Shown here: one piece after another, positions 11,859-22,350 of the stretch
Layout of the letters: the number at the start of each line of letters is the position of its first letter
Numbering within the stretch: position 1 is the stretch's first letter
Assembly: GCA_949751835.1 (NCBI GenBank)
Contig: CATKHK010000044.1
Location: forward strand, 124,001-188,000
Origin: Blepharisma japonicum
Taxonomy: Eukaryota; Ciliophora; Heterotrichea; Heterotrichida; Blepharismidae
Reading direction: 5' to 3'
Length of the DNA stretch: 64,000 bases
Notes under the pieces: generated by a model
The model's database searches: none
Told to the model about the DNA's origin: nothing
Seen by the model: the letters and a program-made list of their open reading frames with translations, nothing else
Made by a program: the position numbers and the translations under genes

Positions 11859-12183
11859 GGCTTCTTATTTAATCTTTAATTGCTTTTAAAAAAATGGAAA
11901 TTATGATTCAAAAATAAAAGAATTATTAGTTTTCTATTCTATTTTTACTATAATTATAATATTAAAATTTTCAAATGAAAATTAATGTTTAAAAATAATT
12001 TTAAATATTATATATTACCACTAATCTGATAACGCATTTTATTATTCTTGCTTTAACTTAAAAATTTAAACATCTTGATTTAGAATCTTTAGATTTTTCC
12101 TCTAAAATAATTTTTACTATAGTCTCGACATTTTTTCTATTGACAGATAATACCGTTAATTTAATTTAAATTTAACAGTCTAA
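11859..12183. other. Intergenic, divergent promoter region
   Basis: 325 bp of very AT-rich DNA between two divergent start codons (phosphodiesterase on minus, LITAF protein on plus). I see no ORF, RNA gene or clear repeat. Confidence 0.6.
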
Positions 12184-12894
12184 ATGTTGAAAAAGGAAAG
12201 CCAAATTTATGATACACTTGAAGTTCCACCTCCTTCTGCTCATTTTTTAAAAGTAAAAGATTACAAAACAAATGACTCGACCTCAAACTCATTAGACTTT
12301 ACTCTAGCACCGACAGCTTGCAACTCACCTTTAAATAAATCAAACCTATCACAAAATCAGTTAAATCTCCCATTCAAAATGCAAGCGAGCTATGATGGGA
12401 GTTCTAGCACAGCCCGAAATTCAACGAATACGCCTCTTATTACAACTTCCAGGCAAGGTATTTCAACTCGACCATCTTTGTCTTTTCTCTCATCTGATCT
12501 AAGCGTAAGAATCAGTGAAAAATTGAGAAAACTAAGGGAAGAATTTGAAAATATTGATATCAGCTTTAATAAATCTGATAATGTAGTTGATATTAGAATT
12601 CCTGAAGAGTTCCCGGAGTCTTTAAGTAAGCTCCCAGTTCAAGCAATCCCTATGGATTATTCTGATCCATATGAAATTGATTTGCAGTCAAGCGTCCCTC
12701 AATTAGTATGATGTGCATATTGCCAAGCAGAAAGAACTAGCGAAATTGAGTATGTAAATACCTCAAAAACTTTTTGGTCAAGCGTAGCCGTTTTTCTTGC
12801 AGGAGGGGTATTTGGCTGCTTTATGGTGCCTTATATGATGAATTCATGCAAGGGTAGGAAATTGAGGTGTAATAAATGCAAGCATAATTTTTAA
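12184..12894 (+). CDS. LITAF-domain membrane-associated zinc protein
   Basis: 236 residues; a TGA at 12709-12711 read as Trp176 joins a disordered N-terminal part to a C-terminal LITAF-like domain. That domain starts with Cys177-x2-Cys180, has a hydrophobic insert (FWSSVAVFLAGGVFGCFMVPYMM) and ends with Cys229-Asn-Lys-Cys232, the arrangement by which LITAF proteins bind zinc and lie on the cytosolic face of endosomal and lysosomal membranes. The N-terminal 170 residues are rich in Ser, Thr, Asn and Pro, with a PPPSAHF stretch. If TGA were a stop, the whole functional domain would be lost. Confidence 0.88.
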
Positions 12895-13013
12895 TTATTT
12901 TTATTTTTTAAGCAATGATCTTTTAATAAGTAAGACCTAGAATTTTTGTCTACTATAAGATGCTCTGAATATCTATTAGCTTTTATTATAAATTTCAAAT
13001 AGTTTATTATTAA

Positions 13014-13499
13014 ATGGAAACAAGCTTTATTTATCCCGAGATGGCAACACAAGCAGCAAGAGTCGAAACTTTCAACAAAAATAATTGGCCTCATAAAAGA
13101 ACATCTATGCTTCACCCAGTCAAACTTGCAGAGGCAGGATTTTTCTTTGATCAAGCTCCAGATGGGAATGACAGATGTGTGTGCTTTTCATGCGGGCTTT
13201 CTCTTGTAAACTGAGATCCAAATGACAATCCTTTTCAAGACCATTTAAAACACATTGAAAACAATGAAGCCGGAGATAAGTCACACTGCACTTATATGGA
13301 ACTGCTAAAGCAATACAACCCTGGGATCTTAGGATTGAGCACTCAGAAAAAGCTTTATATGTCGATGGACGGACTTCCAGAAATTGAAGAAAGATATGAT
13401 GCCCTTGAAATCCGCGAAAACTTCAATAAGAAACGAGATTTTTTGAAATCAATCCTTGTATCTACACTGTTAGAAGAGAGATTCAGAAGAAAAGTTTAA
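13014..13499 (+). CDS. Single-BIR-domain protein
   Basis: A 161-residue protein. Residues ~16-90 form a BIR zinc fold: RVETFNKNNWP, KLAEAGFFFD, CVCFSCGLSLVNW, then DPNDNPFQDHLKH and a final Cys in SHCTYM, giving the C-x2-C...H...C ligand pattern. The invariant BIR Trp67 is encoded by TGA at 13212. The remaining ~70 residues are helical (ERYDALEIRENFNKKRDF), as in survivin-type single-BIR proteins, which act in chromosome segregation rather than caspase inhibition. The survivin comparison is by architecture only; the spacing between the His and the last Cys is longer than usual (IENNEAGDKS insert). It converges on the Rab2 gene with only 7 bp between stop codons. Confidence 0.88.
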
Positions 13500-13506
13500 T
13501 AATAAA

Positions 13507-14112
<606 letters not shown>

Positions 14113-14143
14113 TTATAACTACTTAAAGGTTTATTTATACATT

Positions 14144-15463
14144 CTAAGGGGATTCAACCATAGTTGACTCATCTTCTAAAAATTTGAAATCCAGCTCGTG
14201 AAAAGTGGTAAGACGTCTACTTAGACGGTCACGATCTCGAGCTTTGTTGAGAAATTCGTCAAGGTTTTCTTTTTCTTCAAAATTCGATGACGTAAAGTTG
14301 CTTGATTCAACTGAACACAAGTGGTTTCGCTTGCCTAGCATTAGTTTTTCTTGAGCATTTTTAAGCTGCGATGTATTGAATACTTTGGGTATGCAAGCAT
14401 CATCTACATAGTCGTCAATAATATGGATACTTTTTGATGTTTGGAACGTAAAAAATGATGAAGTTCTCCTCAATTTCTGTTGACATTCTTGATTATTAAC
14501 ACAGAATTTATTAATTGTCCCATAAACTTGCTCTGGTGACAGCACTTGAGCATACTGCTGTTCTAGTTCTAGGTCGATTTCAGTTTTAAAATGTTCTCTT
14601 AAATATTTAATTGCACTATCTGAGACACGTGATTTCTTTTTGTTTGCATATCTTAGTATCAATTTTCGATCTGTGCAATGCTTGGTTCTGCTTTCAATGA
14701 AAGCTATGGCTTCGGTAAATTCGTGAAGATTTAATATTTGGTTTCTGGAGCCCCACATAAGACCAAGGGCAACTTTAAATATAAAAGTATCTCCTTTAAC
14801 AAAAAAATTATCTCAAATTCGTAATACGACTTTTTTGGGGAAGCTGAATCCAAACATGCAGATAAACCATTTCACTGTATAAATTGTGGCATCAATTTCT
14901 AAGTCGATTAGGTGCTGAAAAAGCCTTGGCATCTTTTTCCGAAGAAGGTAGTCGTAAACTCTTTGGTCTACCAATACTCCGCTCATAATTGAAAAATAAT
15001 CTACAGGTAAATAGGTTTCCACAATTTGTGCAAGAAGCCAAAAACACTCATCTTCAGAAAATCCGATAGAAAGCAGCCTCCCGACAATATAATTCAGCCC
15101 TTGGCAATATCCAACAGTAGGATTTCTTCAGGAATAAGCTACTAAAATATTTTTCAGCGAAGCAATAGTTTCTTCTCTTGCAAAAAGTGACTCTTCTGGA
15201 AAAGTTCTTTTTAGATCCTTATCTATCTGTTTTGTATAAATAGTCACTATATCTTTTTTCATGCTTACCAATCGGCTATAATAGATAGGATTTTCTCTAA
15301 GTTGAAGTCCAGCTCCTGAAATTTCCATTCATAACTGTTTATTTCTTACAATCATTCTCTCATCTTTTTTCGGCCCACTCAATAATAAATCAACAGCCTT
15401 TTGTCTAATACTTGCATTTATCCCACATTCTTGTATATGAGATATTAGTTGTGCACGATCCAT
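14144..15463 (-). CDS. TBC-domain Rab GTPase-activating protein
   Basis: 439 residues, TAG stop, with in-frame TGA-Trp codons joining three ORF blocks. The TBC domain spans about residues 35-270: the Arg-finger motif IDKDLKR (I-x2-D-x2-R) followed by TFPEE, the Gln-finger motif GYCQGLNYI, then VKWFICMFGFSFP and VLRIWDNFF, where the Trp of IWD is TGA at 14813-14815. Both catalytic fingers are intact, so an active GAP that switches off a Rab is expected. The C-terminal ~150 residues are polar with no domain I recognise. Its start is 28 bp from the start of the divergent plus-strand gene at 15492. Confidence 0.93.
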
Positions 15464-15491
15464 TTAATTTAAAAAGATAGTCCATAAAAAT
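15464..15491. promoter_or_regulatory. 28-bp divergent promoter region
   Basis: Only 28 bp of A/T-rich sequence separate the initiator ATG of the minus-strand TBC gene (15463) and that of the plus-strand gene (15492); both 5' leaders must be extremely short or overlap. Confidence 0.6.
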
Positions 15492-15947
15492 ATGTCTGGA
15501 GAGTACATCACCGCTATGCCTTTGCAGAAGAAGCCTTATGTAAGAATCTCATATTATGATTACCTCATGTGGATCCAACTAATTGATGCAGAGAAGCTGA
15601 CCAGATGGGAATTGCTGCGCTTCAAGATGATGCATGAAAGATATGCATTTGGGAGAACACTTCTTCAAGTGCCAGTCATTGGGCTTTCTTATCTCTGTGG
15701 ACAATTTGTTATGGGTCCTGCGATCAGAAGAGGAGAAGCTGGACTGAGAGAAGCTATGGTCTTTTCCACTTTCTTCTATTTACTTATTCATCATTGGGTT
15801 GATCAACGCCAAGTCCCAGATAAGTATTTAGACCAGCTTCTCACTCAGAAATCTCCACAAGGTGACTATATTAGAGCTGCAACTAAAGAAGAAGTCCCTA
15901 GTCTTTGGCAGGATTTCTCTGATCAACTCCAAGATAAGAAGGATTAA
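15492..15947 (+). CDS. Uncharacterised small protein with two hydrophobic segments, possibly mitochondrial
   Basis: 151 residues, no family recognised. Two hydrophobic stretches are visible, about residues 57-76 (LLQVPVIGLSYLCGQFVMG) and 89-103 (AMVFSTFFYLLIHHW). All four Trp codons are TGG, which in this window goes with genes expected to be highly expressed. That codon pattern, the small size and the paired membrane segments would fit a ciliate-specific subunit of a mitochondrial membrane complex, but this is inference only. Confidence 0.8.
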   Translation: MSGEYITAMPLQKKPYVRISYYDYLMWIQLIDAEKLTRWELLRFKMMHERYAFGRTLLQVPVIGLSYLCGQFVMGPAIRRGEAGLREAMVFSTFFYLLIHHWVDQRQVPDKYLDQLLTQKSPQGDYIRAATKEEVPSLWQDFSDQLQDKKD

Positions 15948-15998
15948 TAGTTATCTAATGCCCTTATATAAGGTCAAATTGTTTAATTATATTAGAAA

Positions 15999-16556
15999 AT
16001 GTCTTTACGGCTTGCAGAGAAGTGCAGATTTCTGCTTCAAGACCCAGCATTGAGTGTCAACTTACCTCAATTAACCCCTATGCCTTCAAATAATAATTTT
16101 CTTGCTTATTATTATGCTGAAACATTAGATAAAATTCTAGATTTTTCAATCCAAGATCAAGACTTTTCTTGTCAAGCTTTGATTTTCCAAAGAATGATGG
16201 CACATACCTGCAAGCACGTATTACACAAATATAAAAGGACAAAAGATGCTCAAAAAGAATATAAATTCATTGCAATAGATGGAAAAACTAATACAAAATA
16301 TTGTGAAAAATACATTGAATACCCAACTACACAAGATATAACTGCGCTTAAAAGAGAGGTCATTTTGAGAACCTCTATTGTATATAATGATGAAAAATTA
16401 GAAACTTCTTTGAGAAATATTTTTAATGCTGTCATGAGGATATCTACGCTTTATCCAATGGCGCAGTTTCAAGATGATTTTTCGAGCAGCATTGGCTTTT
16501 GAAACTGCATGGTTGAGTATATGAAAAATCGGAAAGACTTATCCTCTTTTGCCTAA
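15999..16556 (+). CDS. Uncharacterised helical protein
   Basis: 185 residues, ending at TAA 16554 after a TGA-Trp codon at 16500. Mostly helical with several Cys (ALIFQRMMAHTCKHVLHKYKRTKDAQKEYKF; YIEYPTTQDITALKREVILRT). There is no signal peptide or membrane segment. No family is recognised. It lies 51 bp downstream of the 15492 gene on the same strand and converges on eRF3. Confidence 0.75.
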
Positions 16557-16670
16557 TTTTGCCTAATAGGAGTAGCTTGAATTTAGGCCTAGTAAAGTGG
16601 GGTCAAAAAGTATAAAAAATAACACATAAAATTTCTTGATCGAATTGATTATTTAAACGAGTTATAGCTT

Positions 16671-18593
16671 CTACTTATTAGCTGGCTCCTCCTCTTGAGT
16701 CTCCACTTCTTCTACAATCTCAGTGATTTTCCCAAGTCCAATTGTTTTTCCTTCATCTCTTAATGTAAATCTTCCAAGCTGATTCATTTTCGAAAACGGC
16801 TCTACACAGATTTCTTCTTCTGTTTTTACCCTTAATAAAACTCTTTGGTTAGATCTTCCAAATGATGCTTTTGTTTTCTTTTTTCTTTGCACATCAATCA
16901 CAGCAGTAATTTCCATAATTTCGCATTCTTCCACAGCTGTGTGTGCATGCATGACACATTGGTAACCAGCTGACATGACTTGTTTTTCCTCTAAAAGATC
17001 TAACAACTGGACATCAGCAGAAAATTCTTGTGTTGCGTGGCAGACGTCATGAACATCACAAATGGTGAACCCTCGTTGTATTTCGACTTCTTCAGGTACT
17101 TTCAGCTTAATTCTAACATTTTCACCAGCATTTGCATACATTAGTCGAGTTTCTTCAGCCCCAACAATTTCGACGATTTCCCCTTTAATTCTGATAGGCA
17201 TGATGATGACTCTTAAACCTTTAATGGCCTGCCCACTTTCGACTTTTCCATAAATCATTATTCCTTGGTCTTTGCTACGATCAAGAATAGGGATTCTCAG
17301 TGGAGCTTCATTAGAGCGGACTGGGAGCGGGAGATTGTCTAAGATTTCAAGAAGGGTTGGGCCATTATACCATGACGCAATTTCTGGGTTAACTCTTTCT
17401 ATAATATTTGCCCCAGAAATTCCCGATATAGGGATCCAGTGAACTTGGGTTAAATCATACTTACACTTTTCTTGCAAAAATGGGCTCATTTCTCTTTTAA
17501 TTTGCTCAAAACGGTCTTGAGACCAATTAACTGAAGGGTCATCCATTTTGTTGACGATGACTACAAGAGTGTTGACTCCAAGTGATTTCGTAAGCATGGC
17601 ATGCTCTCGGGTCTGGCCACCTCTGTCAAAGCCAGTTTCGAATTCAGAGATTCTGGCAGAAATTACTAAGGCTGCATAATCAGCTTGTGAAGCCCCGCCA
17701 ATCATATTAGGAACATATGCTTTATGGCCTGGAGCATCTAATATAGAAAATCTTTTACTTGGAGTTTCGAAATAAGCTTTGCCGACTTCTACAGTTTTGC
17801 CTTTTTCTCTTTCCTCTTCATTTTGGTCCATAACGTAAGCTAGCCACCACGAATCTCTTCCAAGTTTTTTGGCTTCTTGTTCATAGGTTTCAATGACTCT
17901 TTGGTCAATTTTCCCAGAATGCAATAAAATGCTTCCACAAATAGTTGATTTTCCTGCATCCACATGGCCAATAAATACAATATTAACTGGCTCTTTAGTT
18001 TTATCAGGCTCAATCAGTGGTAGTTCTTCATTAGCTGCTGATTCTCTGAGCTTAGCAATCATTGCAGCTTTGTCAATAGGTTTTTCAGTGATGCTTTTAA
18101 TGACTGGCTTTCTAGCTTTTTGGGCCACTTTTATTTCTTCTTTTGGAGCCTCTTCTTGTTGTTCAGAGACTTGTCTTACTTCTTCGCCTACATTAATACT
18201 TTTGAATCCAAGTTTTGGACCAGTTCCAGATTTAGGCTTAGATGACTGATTTTTCTCAAAGTCACTGAAGCTTATTGTTTTTTCTTCAGGCTCTTCTGGT
18301 TCTTCTGGCTGCTGATTTTCTTGGAAATAAAAGTCTTGCTGCATTCCGTATGGATATTGTGGAGGATATCCACCATATGCATAATTATATTGGGCGTATT
18401 CTTGGCCGTAGTAAGCCTGCGGGTTTGTATTATATTGATAATAATTAGGTTGATATGTTTGGGTTGGGACTTCAGGTTGTGGGGTGCCAAAATTAGGAAC
18501 AAACTCGCTTGCATTGAAATTGAATTCAAATGAAGCAGCATTAGCATTCAAACCTGACTGTTGTGGAGGAGTCTGTTCTTCAGGGTTTGACAT
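16671..18593 (-). CDS. Eukaryotic peptide chain release factor GTPase subunit eRF3
   Basis: 640 residues, single exon, TAA stop. eRF3 partners eRF1 at stop codons and hydrolyses GTP to complete termination. The EF-1A-like G domain starts near residue 205 with GHVDAGKST, followed by DAPGHKAY, NKMDD and the beta-barrel domains; FETGFDRGGQTREH, typical of eRF3/Hbs1, is present. Residues ~15-110 are a Gln/Asn/Tyr/Gly-rich, Sup35-like tract containing two overlapping PAM2-like motifs (LNANAASFEF and FNFNASEFVP) for poly(A)-binding protein, then a Glu/Pro/Lys linker. All Trp codons are TGG. The host has lost TGA as a stop, so termination here needs only TAA and TAG. The symbol GSPT/SUP35 applies to other lineages. 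Confidence 0.95.
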   Translation of the reverse strand: MSNPEEQTPPQQSGLNANAASFEFNFNASEFVPNFGTPQPEVPTQTYQPNYYQYNTNPQAYYGQEYAQYNYAYGGYPPQYPYGMQQDFYFQENQQPEEPEEPEEKTISFSDFEKNQSSKPKSGTGPKLGFKSINVGEEVRQVSEQQEEAPKEEIKVAQKARKPVIKSITEKPIDKAAMIAKLRESAANEELPLIEPDKTKEPVNIVFIGHVDAGKSTICGSILLHSGKIDQRVIETYEQEAKKLGRDSWWLAYVMDQNEEEREKGKTVEVGKAYFETPSKRFSILDAPGHKAYVPNMIGGASQADYAALVISARISEFETGFDRGGQTREHAMLTKSLGVNTLVVIVNKMDDPSVNWSQDRFEQIKREMSPFLQEKCKYDLTQVHWIPISGISGANIIERVNPEIASWYNGPTLLEILDNLPLPVRSNEAPLRIPILDRSKDQGIMIYGKVESGQAIKGLRVIIMPIRIKGEIVEIVGAEETRLMYANAGENVRIKLKVPEEVEIQRGFTICDVHDVCHATQEFSADVQLLDLLEEKQVMSAGYQCVMHAHTAVEECEIMEITAVIDVQRKKKTKASFGRSNQRVLLRVKTEEEICVEPFSKMNQLGRFTLRDEGKTIGLGKITEIVEEVETQEEEPANK

Positions 18594-19029
18594 TTTTATC
18601 CACTATAAGGAATATAAACTGAATATTTTAATATGGAATTATTTATGCTTATTTTATTCGGTTGTTTTTGGTTTTATTTTCAATTTCAATAGCTTATGTA
18701 AATTAGTTTGTTAATAATTTACTCTTTTTAATTATTTTAAACAATAAAGAGCAGTTTATTAAGCATTAAATATGATTTTAATTTTATTGAAATAATTAAT
18801 TAAGCTAAATAAAGCTATTTATAATAATTTACTATAACATGAATTTTTTTGCACCTAATGCTATTTTATTGTTAAGCTCTAATTTTCACTGATACTACTG
18901 TTTATATATCATCAGTTTAATTTTTAGAAATATATAAATTATTTGCATAAATAAAACGATTGACAGAAAATTTATGATAATAATTATAAAAGTAGCATTT
19001 TTGAGCGAAGATGTATAATTTATTACAAT
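18594..19029. other. Intergenic, AT-rich
   Basis: 436 bp upstream of eRF3 (minus strand) and downstream of the RING gene. Mostly A/T runs with repeated TTAATTAATTA-like words. A 32-codon ATG-initiated stretch from 18839 is not convincing. It must contain the eRF3 promoter. Confidence 0.5.
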
Positions 19030-19596
19030 TTACCAAACTATGCTTGATCTAAACACAATATTTATAAAGTTCGATATAAACATCTGACCAAAAACTGCAT
19101 ATTGCCCAAATAATACTGTTACAACAATAGACGATGATTTGGATAAAATAAATCATATTTTATTTATAAGTTCTATTGAAAAGCTCTTCTTTGCAAATAT
19201 AAAACCTGCCACTATTGCTAATAGCTTAATTATGTTTCTGATATGAAAAATGTTTTTTCTGCTGTTCTGAGCTAAATGGAAAATATCATCGATTTTATTT
19301 TTCGAAGCTTCTGATGGGTTAATAACTGACAATAATTCATCAAGCAATTTGTTTAATTTATATCCAGATTTTGGAATAAGAGATCTGCATATAGGACATT
19401 TCATTCTATAAAAACGGTGCTTTAAAAGCTTTTGCATGCATGCAATGCAAAAATTATGCCCGCAAGGAGTCGAAGCTGGCAAATGGAGTGTTTCTAAGCA
19501 TATTGGACATTCTGTTGCTTCTTCGAAAATTTCGTTGTTTTCCATAGTTTTATTTATTACTGGAGATCCAAATTGACCATTTCTTTGAAAACGCAT
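19030..19596 (-). CDS. RING-finger membrane protein, probable E3 ubiquitin ligase
   Basis: 188 residues when TGA at 19153-19155 is read as Trp; the gene then runs on to TAA at 19030. A C3HC4 RING lies at about residues 30-75: CPICLETL, CGHNFCIACMQ and MKCPICR. The C-terminal part has two hydrophobic segments (NIIKLLAIVAGFIFA and SIVVTVLFGQYAVFGQMFI), the second only visible with TGA-Trp reading, so the ligase is likely tail-anchored by a hairpin in a membrane. Substrate unknown. Confidence 0.88.
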
Positions 19597-19736
19597 TTTA
19601 AATTTTAGTTATACTTGTCTCCGAATTCTGCAATGAAAAGATTATGCTATCAAAATTTGAAGTTATAAAACGGATTGATCAAAATTATTTAATTTATCAA
19701 TAATTTTTTATATTTATTTTGCAATCTATAAATTAA

Positions 19737-20519
19737 ATGTTAGAAAGCTATTCATTTGGGAATATAGAAAGCGACTTTTTATTAGTAGACAATGTCTCAG
19801 ATAAGATATGCATATCATGCTCACAAAATATTATATCAACTCCAGCTATTATTCAAGCATCAAATTCTGGCTTTTCATTTCTGCATCTCCAGTGCTACAA
19901 TCCAATTAACTTAACACATATATTTGATTATAACTATTTGTCATCCCTTTCAAATGATTCAGATATCTCAGTATTCAGCCAATGATTAAACAATATAAAT
20001 AAACTCCAGCCTATACTATGCAAGCCAAAAAAACTCGAAATTAAAGTAGAAACTAAGATGTCAAGGACCCTTAAAGAAATTTATAAATATTTCACAATAG
20101 GAGAACTTATGATATTGAGGCAAGTATCAAAAGAATGATATACAATATTTTTATCAAAAGAAATTTGATTATATTTGCTTAGCAGAGACTATTTTATCAC
20201 TAATGAGCAAATTATTGATCCATTTGAGATTTATTTTGAGAATTTATTAAATAATTGCTATTTTTGTCATAAACCTTCTCCTTCAAGTGCTCTGTGCCCT
20301 CTGCTATTGAGAAAAATATGTAAAAAATGCCAATGCCATGCAGATGATCCTCATCATAAATGCGGATTGATAAATAAAAGTGATGCAAAAGTTACATATA
20401 AAATAAATGATGAGTGATTGCTAGACAATAAAATAAGGTTCTGAAAAATTGCTAATGGAGAAGAAATTACTTATAATTGGCTAATACAGAGAAAGATTAA
20501 TTTGTATAATAAGGAGTAA
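19737..20519 (+). CDS. F-box-like protein with Cys-rich segments
   Basis: 260 residues with about eight in-frame TGA-Trp codons and TAA stop. A stretch at about residues 105-140 (LKEIYKYFTIGELMILRQVSKEW followed by W-x-x-L) looks like an F-box, the Skp1-binding element of SCF ubiquitin ligases. An N-terminal CISCSQ pair and a C-terminal cluster (NCYFCHK, CKKCQCHADDPHHKC) could bind zinc. The F-box call is by pattern only. Confidence 0.6.
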
Positions 20520-21083
20520 GAAGAATAAATTTAAATAAAGACTCAAGCCATTATAAATTATATAGCTATTTTTTCTTTAATTTTTCTAAATGAAAATCTG
20601 TTTGTGATTTGCTGCATATTAGTTTAGAAATTGCTTGGAATGTCATACTAGAATTAATTAATGCGTATTGATAATTATATAAAAATAGTTCGCAAAAAGA
20701 TTGAATAGATTCATTTTTATATAAATAATTATGGATTTTAATAGATGATTTTATTTTAAACATGTGCAGATTAAGGGATATATTGGACTTTAGAATTAGA
20801 ACCTATTAGACAAGTATAAAACTAATTGGAAATATATGATAATATTAAACTACTTAAGGAATCGTATAGATCACAAAGAATGCCTGAATACGACGAAAAA
20901 ATTAAAATCTCTCAATAATTGTTGAAAAAATTATTTTTATCCTAATTCATTTATCTGTTTTACAAAGAACACTTTCTAAAAGAAAAGAAAATGCTTAATG
21001 GCTAATTATTATCACACCAAACTTTTTCTACTATTACATAAAAAATAAAGGCTAATTGCACCAATTTCAATATAAATAATAAA
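20520..21083. other. Intergenic with a weak minus-strand ORF and a short coding-like stretch
   Basis: 564 bp. A minus-strand 65-codon ORF (20566-20763) and a plus-strand run ending at 20920 that reads ...KLLKESYRSQRMPEYDEKIKISQ then TAA are both protein-like but neither has a convincing full gene structure. The rest is AT-rich. Confidence 0.4.
20566..20763 (-). CDS. Doubtful small ORF
   Basis: 65 codons from ATG to TAA, Lys-, Ser- and aromatic-rich (KIHNYLYKNESIQSFCELF). No domain, no Trp codon, no homologue recognised; listed only because it fills a gap of more than 500 bp. It may be chance in AT-rich DNA. Confidence 0.25.
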   Translation of the reverse strand: MFKIKSSIKIHNYLYKNESIQSFCELFLYNYQYALINSSMTFQAISKLICSKSQTDFHLEKLKKK

Positions 21084-22292
21084 ATGAAAATTCCTGAAGA
21101 AAGGATAGGCTCTATTGATCAAGAGCATGAATTCTTACGAGATAATGATTTTATCCATAAGGGTTATCGTTTATATTTCAGATCCCCAAAAAGAATCCTA
21201 AAAAGCTTATTCATGATACATAATGAATCAGTGAATGTATGGACGCATTTAATTGGAGTAATATTGTTCATTATGTTTATTTATTACACCATCACGTGGC
21301 TTGGCATTACCTCCAGCATTGCTAACCCTCATATAATCGACGATCTCAAGTCAACCATCCTCAGCAGCTATCAAGTCAGCGTTTCAACAATCCACGAAAT
21401 TGGCTCTATTGCTTATCAATATGAACAGAGTTTTCAAGATAAGCTAATAGATTTGCTCCATGAAGCTCATTCTTATGGAGAAAGACTTGAACATAAAATC
21501 ACTGATATTTATGCTGATTTGCAAGCTTTAAATGGGACTGAAAAATTTTATCCTTTAAAAGCAAAACTAGCAAGATTGGTTAAAGTGATTGATAGTAAAG
21601 AGCTTGATTGGATTGATATATATAACCCTTATCCTGAGTTTGCGATTAGGCATCACTTGTCAAGATGGCCAGTTGTGATTTTTTTAATCAGCGCAATTAT
21701 GTGTTTGGGTTGCTCAACTATTTTTCACTTATGGAAAGACTATTCGCATGATGCTTGCCGCACTTTAGCCAGATTGGACTATGCGGGTATTTCATTTTTA
21801 ATTGCTGGGTCGTTTTATCCTGCTATTTACTATCCTTTTTATTGCCATGAAAGTAATACCTATATAGAATATATCATTATGTATTTGACAGGAATGACTA
21901 TTGCAAGCTTAATTGTTTTTGCTGTATCAATGATGCCAAAATTCCAAAAAGCAGAATTACGATGGTTTCGAGGAACAATCTTTTTGGTGCTTGGACTTCT
22001 TGGAGTTATCCCAGCAGTACATTTGGTTTACTTGTAAGTGCTATTCAGTGAAGAATCTCATTACTTTTTGACAGCATTCGCTTGCTACTTAATGATGGCT
22101 GCCAGCTATATTGTAGGGGTTCTAATTTACATTGCTCGAGTGCCAGAGAGACTTTATCCAGGTAAATTTGACAACTTTGGGAACTCACATAATATTTGGC
22201 ATTGTTTTGTGGTAGCAGCTGCAATTTGGCATTATATAGGGTCACTTCAAGCTTATCATATTAGAGCTAATATGCAAATGTGCCCTAATTAA
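21084..22292 (+). CDS. PAQR family (adiponectin receptor/hemolysin III) seven-membrane-span protein
   Basis: 397 residues from two exons joined over a 15-nt intron at 22034-22048. PAQR proteins are zinc-dependent membrane hydrolase-like receptors. Seen here: IHNESVNVWTHLIG at TM1, GCSTIFHLW (zinc His of TM2), ARLDYAGISFLIAGSFYPAIYY, and the C-terminal RVPERLYPGKFDNFGNSHNIWH with the two zinc-binding His residues. A ~100-residue insert between TM1 and TM2 (about residues 75-180), unusual for the family, carries amphipathic helices. The start ATG is the first in frame and precedes the conserved HKGYR segment. Confidence 0.93.
22034..22048 (+). other. 15-nt spliceosomal intron (PAQR gene)
   Basis: gtaagtgctattcag, phase 2. 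Splicing joins HLVY-F-EESHYFLTAF; retention gives TAA two bases into the intron. Confidence 0.93.
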
Positions 22293-22350
22293 GATAAAAA
22301 CCATTCTTAATTAATTACTGTAATTTTTAAAGTCTATAAACGTATTAAAA

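Noticed and set aside
18272-18547. 91-codon minus-strand ORF inside eRF3
   Set aside because: Out-of-frame shadow of the Gln/Tyr-rich region of a clear eRF3 gene.
18839-18940. 32-codon ATG-initiated ORF in the gap upstream of eRF3
   Set aside because: Short, AT-driven composition, no homologue recognised.
20880-20920. Short MPEYDEKIKISQ-coding stretch
   Set aside because: Looks coding but no upstream exon with a valid 15/16-nt intron could be found.
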